A stretch of 64,000 bases of DNA from Ectocarpus siliculosus (lineage: Eukaryota > Sar > Phaeophyceae > Ectocarpales > Ectocarpaceae). The DNA lies in NCBI GenBank assembly GCA_000310025.1, contig FN648382.1, forward strand, positions 146,178-210,177, written 5' to 3'. Numbering within the stretch: the stretch's first letter is position 1; the number at the start of each line of letters is the position of its first letter. Shown here one piece after another: positions 56,512-64,000 of this stretch. The translations under genes and the position numbers were made by a program. The notes under the pieces are model-generated. The model was given only the letters and a program-made list of their open reading frames with translations. It was not told the DNA's origin and did not search any database.

Positions 56512-57282
56512 TTGTTGCATTGTGCGGGCCTGCTGCGGTTCATCACGCCGTTGATGGAGGGAGAGGAGAGGGAGTCATCTACTGATGTAGGCGGTAGACA
56601 TCCAGAGCTAGCTGCGGCTGGAGCAAGCAAAGCCGACGAGGAGACTGCGGAGATTTATGTTTGTTCTTCAACTTCTTCGTCAGCATCACCGCCGCCGCCG
56701 TCAGCAACAACAGCGACAGCATCAGCCTTATCGACACCCGCAGCAACCGCAGCACCTGCAGCATCAGCAGCAGAAATAGTAGCAACAGCAACAGCAGCAA
56801 CAACTACAACAACGGCACCGCCAACAATAGCTACAGCAGTCGCAGCAGCTGCCGCCGCAGACATTGCAGTCGATGTTAGTTCCGCCGCATCCAATCCCGT
56901 GCTCGGAGTGAAGGAGGAGGAGGGGGAGCAAGTGACAGCCGCAAAAGAGGATGGAGGCACTACATGCACAAAGGAAAAGGACAAGGAAGACGGCACGGAG
57001 GCGTTCGGAGTTAAAGAAGCGCCTTCGGCTGTACCACCATCCCAAACTGATGAGCTTCGGAAGGTGGGGGTACTGAAAGTGTATGGCAGTGTACAGGACT
57101 CTGCGGGAACAGCGACTACCATTCCGAACGAGAGACAGCCGCGACGCCCCCGTAGACAAATGGTACTCGGCTGGCTTGTGCTGCTACGATGGCTGCCAAC
57201 GGGGATAGACACTTTTGTGAGGCTTGCCTGTATGCAGCGTTGCCAGAATTTATTGTTGGAAGACGGATGCCGTTATGTGTAG
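56512..57282 (+). CDS. Low-complexity hypothetical ORF
   Basis: A 256-codon plus-strand frame. Its middle (about 56680-56880) is Ala/Thr-rich and encoded by imperfect CAG/CAA triplets. It is followed by an acidic/basic stretch (KEEEGEQVTAAKEDGG). The antisense frame is open over the same region, as triplet repeats cause. It could be an upstream exon of the coiled-coil gene, but no splice path was verified. Confidence 0.25.
   Translation: MLHCAGLLRFITPLMEGEERESSTDVGGRHPELAAAGASKADEETAEIYVCSSTSSSASPPPPSATTATASALSTPAATAAPAASAAEIVATATAATTTTTAPPTIATAVAAAAAADIAVDVSSAASNPVLGVKEEEGEQVTAAKEDGGTTCTKEKDKEDGTEAFGVKEAPSAVPPSQTDELRKVGVLKVYGSVQDSAGTATTIPNERQPRRPRRQMVLGWLVLLRWLPTGIDTFVRLACMQRCQNLLLEDGCRYV
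56690..56870. repeat. Imperfect CAG/CAA triplet tract
   Basis: A run of CAGCAA, ACAGCA, GCAGCC and related triplets on the plus strand, with no long perfect array. Confidence 0.8.
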
Positions 57283-57862
57283 TTCCGCCGCACGCTGCCG
57301 AGCACCTCCTCGTCAATCACGGTTCTGCTCTGGTTCTGCTTGTAGCACCGCTGTCTGGACACACGCACGTGAAGGGCTTCATTCCGCATGTAGTACGTCC
57401 AGCAGTGGTTGCAGATACTTGTTCCCGGAATTTCCCACATATCTCATTTCAAAGGAAGGCGCGCTGCAGCACCACCTCATTGATTCTCATCTACCTCTGC
57501 GAGAATTCTGTCGCAACTCTTGCAAATCTTGTGTTGCGTGTTTGCCGGGTGGTAATGTCTACCACCATCCTCTCAATTGAGGGTACAGCTGCTTGTTCCA
57601 TGGGCCACCAAGCCCGCATACCCCAAAAGCAGTCGATTTTCTCGACCGCCGACACCGTACTCTTGCCGCGTAGATTGGCATCTGTCTCTCTCGTATCCTC
57701 CCCGATACGGTACCGCGTCGTTGCTGACCTCTCGATTCAGCCATCCGCTGCACAAATACACGAGGAATTTCGTTTACGTATTCCCACTTGTAGGCTGCGA
57801 TGTTGAGTCGTTTGCTGATGGCGCCCTGCCCCCGTGCTAATGCTCTTCTTGCACACCGGTAG

Positions 57863-60800
57863 GCGTTGGTGGGGTTCTACAGCGTCCACAACCCGGGCAG
57901 GATAGCCAACCTCGACGCTATCCTGACGCAGTACGCGGGGAAGGAAGGGTTGCTGATCGAGCGCCTCGAGCACAAGTACTCGGCCGACCTGTCTTACGCC
58001 AGGCGAGCACCAGCAACGGCACCGATAACACCGGAAGGGGGGATTCCACCTCCTGTCCCCGATGATGACAAACCTCTGACGGCGAGATCACAACACCAGC
58101 AACAGAAACCACAGGAACCAAGGCCGACAAGCTCGGCGGCAAGAGTTGGAGCAGCCGCCCCGGCGCTGTCCCAATCCCTCTCATCGCAGCCCTCGATTGC
58201 CCCCGCCCCAAGACCAACCCGGCAAGCTCTCTCCGCGCACGGGGGAGGAGGAGGAGGAGGGGGGGGGGGGGTTACCCTCTCGCGCTCGCCGGGATCAGTG
58301 GACACTGCCGACAGTAACAGGCCCGGCTTCAGTAGAACCGCAAGTGGAACGGCACAACCAAACGGCGTGGGTCCGTCCACCTCCAACTACATGACCTACC
58401 TCGCGGACCAAATCAGGTCAAACGTCGAAGGGCTTCTTCCAGCATCGAACAGCGGTGGGGGAGGCAGCGGGGTGGCGGGAGGGGGTGGTTCCCCGAACTC
58501 CGTCTCGCATGTCCCGACTACCGCAACGGCGGGGGGCAAGAAGCAACTGCCTGCCGAGGTTGAGGGAACAGCATGGGGCGCGAGGGGAGGACGGGGCGCA
58601 GGCACGTACACAGGCGCCGGCGATGGCAGCAGTATTAACACCAGCGGCCATCACCAGTATACCCCGGGGGAGGTTGACCATACCCTGACGGCGCGAGTGA
58701 GGGCTTTGGAGGAGGAACGCGGGGGGCTGGTTGCAGCTTGTCGGCGGATGCAGGCGAAGGCGGAAGCGGCGGCGAGGGAAGTGAGTACGGAGTTTTTTTT
58801 TGTGTTTTCTTGCCTTTTTAGGCTTGCAGTACCAAATGAGTATCCTCCCTGTTTTTTTGGCATGCCGGGGGACGAAGAAAAGGGTATGTGATGGTATCGG
58901 AGAGTTTGGGCTTTCCTTGATCTTCCTCTGGAACTTGCGTTGGCTTGTGGTGCTGATCGTATCTGGCTTAGCTGCGCCCCACACGATGTCTGTGTCGCCC
59001 CCCCCCCCCCCCCCCCCACAAAAACACAAAAAAAAAACCCGTACCCCCCGTCCCGTAAGAAGTCGGGGAATGGGGAAGGGGGCCGCCCCAAAAGAACTGC
59101 CCGAGGGCGGGCAAAAGAAAATCTCCGGGTTTGCAGAGCGAGCGATGGCTGCCGAGAGACGGGCGAGAGGGGCCACGGCAAGGGTGCGGACGCTGGAGTA
59201 TGGACAGTCTGCTCTGCAGGTGAGCGAGTTCCCTTGTGGCGTTGAGATTTGGCTTGGTTGACCAGGGAGATCTGTCGCACGGCATGCGAGTGGCCGCCCA
59301 GCGCCCCGTGAAAATGATGTGGACGTGCGGTTCAGGTACGTTACTCCATCGGCCTGACTTGCGCCCCCGGATGAGAATTTGCCTCAACATTCGTTTCGCG
59401 GCAGATCACAATGCGCAGCGGCAGTAGATGTTGTACAGCGGGGGGGGGGGGGATATGTTGGACCCGCAGCGGTGAAACCATGTTTTGCGGGCATGCCTAG
59501 ACTTCTTGCACCTGCGTCGGTCGGTGTTTTCCTCTTCATTTTTTCTGGCGGCGCTTTGGTGCGTTCTGCAGGCGGAGAAGGAGGCGTCGGAAAGACGCTG
59601 CGCTGTGAAGCACGCCCAGCTCCTGTCGGCTATCGACCTCCAGATGTCCCTAAGGTCAGCGAAGACTACTTGTTTGATCGTTGTCACGGTGGTGATGGTT
59701 AACAGCCTCAGCGTCTTTCAGCTGGAGGGGGTGTCCGGAAGCACCTAGGAGAACTCTTGCCTCCGTCTTGCGTCACGCCCAGTAGTATTTGGGTTTTCTT
59801 CTTGCAACGCGCTATTAGTACACACGTAGTTGGCCAGAGTTGCCTCGCTTTTGTTTTTGTTTGGCAATCTGGGCGTACAGCTTCCTCTCCTTCCCTGCTC
59901 CTAGCTCTTCCTCGACGATTTTGTGGAATATCCCACGGTGCGGATGTACCGTGATGCTGTGACAAGCAGCACCGGAGAAATCTTGTGAATCCCCACCTTG
60001 CTTCTGCGCGGGGTACCTTCCCTCCATTACCAAAAGGCCCGTAGAAATCTGCGCAGACGTCGCGGTTACACTCCTAACACGCGCACGGTCGACAGCGCCA
60101 CCCCCTCGATACCATCAGCACTAACTCCGACACCCACCACCGACACACCAGGTCTCAGCTGGAGGGCCTCTTGGAGGTTGTCCCTCCTTCCCCCCTCTCC
60201 GGACCCTCTCCGAAGGCGAACGGGTCTGCGTCGTTACCCCGCCAAGAAGCTGCTGGTTCTGCCGTTACCGTTGCTGCTGACTCGAGAGTCGCGTCACTAG
60301 AACGACCACCAGACCCTGCTTCGGACGAAGTCGCCCCTGCGGGTCCAGCTCCGGTCGGGGGGCACGCGAGTGGCGGTGACGACGAGAAGGGGGGGGACGA
60401 GGGAGGTGGTGGGGGTCTGAACGAGATCAGAAGGCGTTGTTCCATGCTGGAGGTTTCGTTGAGAGCCTCGCGAAGGGAGGCGTTGGAGGCGAGGCGATCG
60501 AGGGACTCGGCCGAAACCACGGTGCGGCAGCAGAGCGGGGCTCTCGCAAAGTTACAGGAGCGAGTTTCTGCTCTGGAGGCGTCCCTGGCGAAGGAGCAGG
60601 AAGCTGGCCAGGTGCGTACAAACTGCTGTTACGTCTTGTTCCCCGTGTATTGTCGACAACTCCATCGTCTAGCGCCGCACGTGGTTTTCGTTGAGCAGTG
60701 GCGAGGCTGGCTATCCATGCCTTCGAAATGAGATTTTCATGCTCCTTGTGCGTCGCGACTACCACTGCTGCCCGATCCTGTCCGTGACTCGGGCTTTGTA

Positions 60801-61960
60801 CTACGTTCTTTTTGATATAATTTTATCGATCTGCGTGCTGTGAAAACAGTGCTCGGTTTTTACTTCAGTGTAGTCGAAGCACGATGGCGGCGCACCAACT
60901 GCCCCCCCCCCCACCGTTCCCGCCGACCTATGAACGCGCCGCACAGGGGGCGTCACAAGCCGCGAGCGGCCTGGAAGCCGAGCTAGAGCTGCGGCTCGGC
61001 CAGCTGCGCAAAGCGGAGGCCGATCTCTCCGACCAGGCGGACGCCAACTCTCGCCTCACGGAGGAGCTGCGGGGAGCGTTGGCCCGCCTCCGCACCGCCT
61101 CCACCGCCCGCGCCGCCCTGGTCGACTTCTGCCGGCAGGAGCGCGAGTCGGTCGAGATGCTCGCGGCGGAGCGGGTCGCCCTCGCCGAGGAGAGCGCGGG
61201 CATGCGAGGGGAGGATGGCCTCGCCAGGGGCCTGGAGCTAGCGAGGATGGCGGAAGAGTTGGGGGACAAGAGGGCGGCGGGGCTGGAGCTGGAGGTGGAC
61301 CGGCTCGGGAAGGCCCTGTTCGCCTCTCGCGCCGAGCTCGCCGGGAGCGAGGCTCGGGTGCAGGGCTTGCGGAGAGAGCTCGAGCGGGCGGCCGAGACCA
61401 TCGTTGGCCTCAGCAGGAGCGCTATCGCCTCCTCCTCCATCGCTGTAGGGGAAGGGGCGACCGTTCTCTCTCCGCAGGGAGCGGGGGGGCCGGCAGCAGC
61501 GGCGGGGACGGGAGGGAAGGGGGGGGGCACCAGGATTAGTAGTCGGGGAGATTCTTCGGGTTCCCTACGGGAAGCACAGCCGTCGTTGTTGATGCGAACT
61601 CCGGAAGGGTCAGCAAGCTTCAAGGTCATCGAGGACTGCGGCAGCGGAGGGGGCGTGGGGGCTGGGGTGCCCGCCGGAGTCGGAGGCGGAGGTTCTATTC
61701 GCAGCCGCTCCCCACCGACCGGGGCATTTTCGGCGGCGGGAAGGCCAGCGCCCAAAGCACCAGAGTCCAACACGTCGGTGGGGCTGCTGGATAGCCGAGA
61801 CGTTTCTAGCGCGATCGCGGCGGCTGCAGCGGCGACGAGAGAAGTAGTCGGTGGTTCAGCGTCTGGAGAGACAGGGAGACATAGGATCCGGAACAGATCG
61901 CCCCGGTATGGGGGGCAGCAGAAACAGCAGCAGCAGACGGAGATAGATGTGGAATTGTAG
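57863..61960 (+). CDS. Coiled-coil protein with FYSxHNPxRI motif (last five exons)
   Basis: Exons 57863-58780, 59139-59219, 59572-59654, 60152-60611 and 60947-61960 (stop TAG) join in phase with GT-AG borders, giving about 851 residues. The first exon opens with VGFYSVHNPGRIANLDAIL and ERLEHKYSADL, a short motif I recognise as recurring in stramenopile proteins (Y..HNP.K...vD.LL..Y.G.E..L...L..KY). A Pro/Gln/Gly-rich linker with a poly-Gly run follows. The rest is heptad-rich: VRALEEERGGLVAACRRMQ, LEVSLRASRREALEARR, and ELELRLGQLRKAEADLSDQA. The tail is Gly/Ser/Ala-rich and ends QQKQQQQTEIDVEL. A scaffold, tether or cytoskeletal role is inference. The first exon begins at a TAG acceptor, so one or more 5' exons are missing. 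Confidence 0.75.
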
Positions 61961-63462
61961 TGGAGGGTGACGGCTGTTCCAGCGTTTCGCGGTGTTGTTC
62001 CTTTGTCTCGTGTGTTTTCCTTGAGAGTGCTGCGGCGAAATTCGCGACATGGCCTGCTCCTCAAGCAGGCAGCCTGTTGACTTTGAGTGCTTGTGGCTCC
62101 GTCTTCCCGATTCCCAGGAGCCCCATGCCACTTACAGCAGCAGTGCGTGGTCAACCCGGACGAGGCTTCATTGGCCATCATCCCGACCCGTTTGGGCTGT
62201 AAATGAATTTATCACAGTCGAAGGGTTATGCTGCGTATTGGTCTGCTGGGCTCCACGCGTTCAAACCTAAACCCAGATCTCCCGGTGATATGTTTTGCCT
62301 TGTCACATGGGGGGCTCCTTCCGTGTGTTGGTGCTTTTCAAAGGGCGTACAATAGCAGAAGACATCGAATAGAGCTATTAGGCCAGCGAATTGCTTCCTC
62401 GGAACCATTTTTTCTACACGGGTTGCCGATGAACTTTCCATGTTTCGCCGGGTCCGGTGGTCACTTGACTTGTTGCCACGTGCGGTGCACGGGACACTAC
62501 AATACCAAGATGCGCCCCCACGACGGTTGATGGCCTTGCGCGATGATAAATGTACACTTGCGCGTCGCTCTGGAGCGTGTTGTCGACAGTTGCATTCGAG
62601 TATGCCGAGTGAATAAATTCTACACCAAAGTTGGACCCTTTGCAAGGAGGGCATCGATTGCTTTTCGCGCCGGGGATGGCGCCTGCAGTTCTTCTCGCGC
62701 TTTGAATTGCTGCGTCCCGCTATAGAGATACACGTAACCCCCCCCCCCTCCCCTCTCCCTATTCCCCAACGCTACAGGTCGAATATCTGCTACTGCTTGC
62801 CGATACGAAACAAGCTCCTAAGAACAACATGTACCCCGGGTAGATGGGGTACCGAAACAAAAAACGAGCAAAACTGACATGATTGCGAAGGACAGCACAA
62901 CCTCCGGGCCACAAGCACACACGCCGGAACACACGTGACGCGTCGGAAGCCCGAGGTCTTTCGTTTCGCCGCCGGCGCGCAAGCGCTTTTGTTGGTGATA
63001 AAACCCGGTCAAGTGGATGAGCGTTTTCTCTCCCTCCTGGCAAACCACCACCACCAGCCATTGCCGCAGCGGAGAAAACCAAGGTTTTCGTTCAGCTTCT
63101 TCACGGCATTTGGGGGGGGGAATGGGAAGAACTTCACTGGTTGTGTCATCTCCCGCCATTGACTGACTGATCTCCCGATCCAACTATCGACAGAAAGAAA
63201 CCAGGCCTCCCATGCGGCAAAAAAGAGCGCACGCACGTGCTTCGAATAGTCCGCCTCCGATTGCCCATTCGCCACCCACCGCTATCGTCGTGTGTCTACA
63301 ACGTAGTGCGGACCAAAAACGAAAAAAAAAAACGAAGCAGTGTAGCGGCAGAAACAACGTCCCCTGCTGCTGCCAGGATTGATGGCCGCACTCGTACGCC
63401 CCGCTGGTTGTTCACGTCACGTCGTCCATACACTGGTATGCGATTGGTCTGGCGGAGCGTCC
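61961..63462. other. Intergenic
   Basis: Probably the 3' UTR of the coiled-coil gene and, at the far side, the 3' UTR of the V-ATPase gene on the minus strand. No repeats or ORFs I would defend. A C-run lies near 62739-62748. Confidence 0.45.
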
Positions 63463-63963
63463 TCACGGGAACTCTGGTGTGATCAAGGGATGCCATTGGT
63501 GGAACCATGCCATGGCCCTGTACATGTAGACAACCACAAGCAGGACCGCAGGCAACGGCACGTGTAAGGACCAAAGGGCGACCAAAGACAGCAAGCGACT
63601 AGGTGACAGAGAGAGAGAGGAACGTCGGGCGAGCCTTGCCAAACACAAGTATTGGCGCTGGTGGTTGGGCAGTCACTGCACGAAGGCAACAACACACAAA
63701 TGTTTTTCGAGTATGCATTAGTTTGCGTGACAAGCAACTGAGCAACACGCGGAAATAATGGGTTCGGGCCTTTTCTCCCTTTTCTGCACATGTACAACGG
63801 TTTTGGGCAGCGACCCCATACCCCAACTCCGCGTCAGTTGTACCGTCTACTGGCTGTCTGCCCCATGGCCACGATTGGTCACACATCTCACCAAAGCAAC
63901 CACATGGAGAAGGCGGACGTGATGACCACCGTGAAGCCAATCCCCGTGTTATCCTTGGACAAA
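63463..63963 (-). CDS. V-type H+-ATPase V0 subunit e (last two exons)
   Basis: Subunit e is a tiny (about 70-90 residue) two-helix membrane protein of the V0 sector of the proton pump that acidifies vacuoles and endosomes. Minus-strand exon 63892-63963 encodes DNTGIGFTVVITSAFSMWLL and ends at a GTGAGA donor. Exon 63463-63517 follows a TACAG acceptor and encodes AMAWFHQWHPLITPEFP, then TGA. Joined in phase, the TM helix and the W.HPLI.P ending match the plant form (LVITA..CCWMMWAI.YI.QMNPLIVP). The N-terminal half, with the first helix, lies beyond the right edge of the window. The exact 5' border of the 63892 exon is not certain (CAG at 63964-63966 or AAG a few bases later). Confidence 0.72.
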
Positions 63964-64000
63964 CTGCCAGAGAGCTGGTGTTGCCGTTCGCGCAAAATTC

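Noticed and set aside
60928-62181. 417-codon minus-strand ORF opposite the coiled-coil gene
   Set aside because: The plus-strand exons join in phase with good splice sites and have heptads. The minus frame is a by-product of high GC.
1-64000. CRISPR arrays, bacterial operons, rRNA genes
   Set aside because: The direct repeats present are eukaryotic-type tandem or interspersed repeats without regular spacers, and no rRNA-like sequence was seen.

Overview
The window reads as nuclear DNA of a multicellular stramenopile, most likely a brown alga close to Ectocarpus. This is an inference from several things seen together: GC-rich coding exons with short GT-AG introns, long Ala/Gly/Ser-rich and coiled-coil proteins, abundant oligo-C/oligo-G and CAG/CTG tracts, a mitochondrial-type aconitase cut into many small exons, and a dense mix of LTR elements, LINEs and pogo-like transposons. 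There is no bacterial operon structure. Two runs of N (13000-13340 and 28563-28805) are assembly gaps inside repeats.

Layout. 1-1.35 kb: a hairpin repeat module, a SINE-like element with a poly-C tail and a LINE fragment on the minus strand. 1.35-9.7 kb: weak ORFs, one convincing Ala/Ser-rich gene (to 6312, plus strand) and intergenic DNA. 9.77-19.42 kb: a Ty3/gypsy chromovirus on the minus strand with 519-bp LTRs that differ at only two positions. 20.3-22.9 kb: a pogo/Fot-type DDE transposase gene with a zinc finger and one intron (minus). 23.3-23.9 kb: a tandem pyrimidine-rich duplication. 24.0-26.3 kb: Cys-rich exons next to the C-terminus of a PIF1/Helitron-type helicase, then a Helitron-like terminal hairpin. 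26.4-27.1 kb: a poly-Ala protein with a CTG tract (minus). 27.2-29.0 kb: an array of hairpin modules and SINE-like copies. 29.97-36.97 kb: a Ty1/copia element with 322-bp LTRs and a clear 5-bp target duplication. 37-39.1 kb: direct repeats, another SINE-like copy and an interstitial TTAGGG tract. 42.26-52.99 kb: the aconitase gene (minus, 14 exons found, first exon not found), whose largest intron carries an antisense LINE. 53.4 kb: a 131-bp MITE-like inverted repeat. 57.9-61.96 kb: a coiled-coil gene (plus, last five exons). 63.46-63.96 kb: the last two exons of a V-ATPase subunit e gene (minus), running off the window.

The host genes are unrelated housekeeping and structural genes, not a cluster. 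Aconitase interconverts citrate and isocitrate in the TCA cycle. V-ATPase subunit e belongs to the membrane sector of the proton pump. The most interesting signal is a family relationship among the repeats. A LINE (47024-49078) and SINE-like copies (134-544, 27418-27823, 28154-28562, 38081-38506) share about 90 bp of 3' sequence and all end in poly-C. The LINE is flanked by an 11-bp target duplication, so the poly-C is a true 3' end of the inserted copy. This looks like a LINE/SINE tail partnership using a poly-C instead of a poly-A tail.
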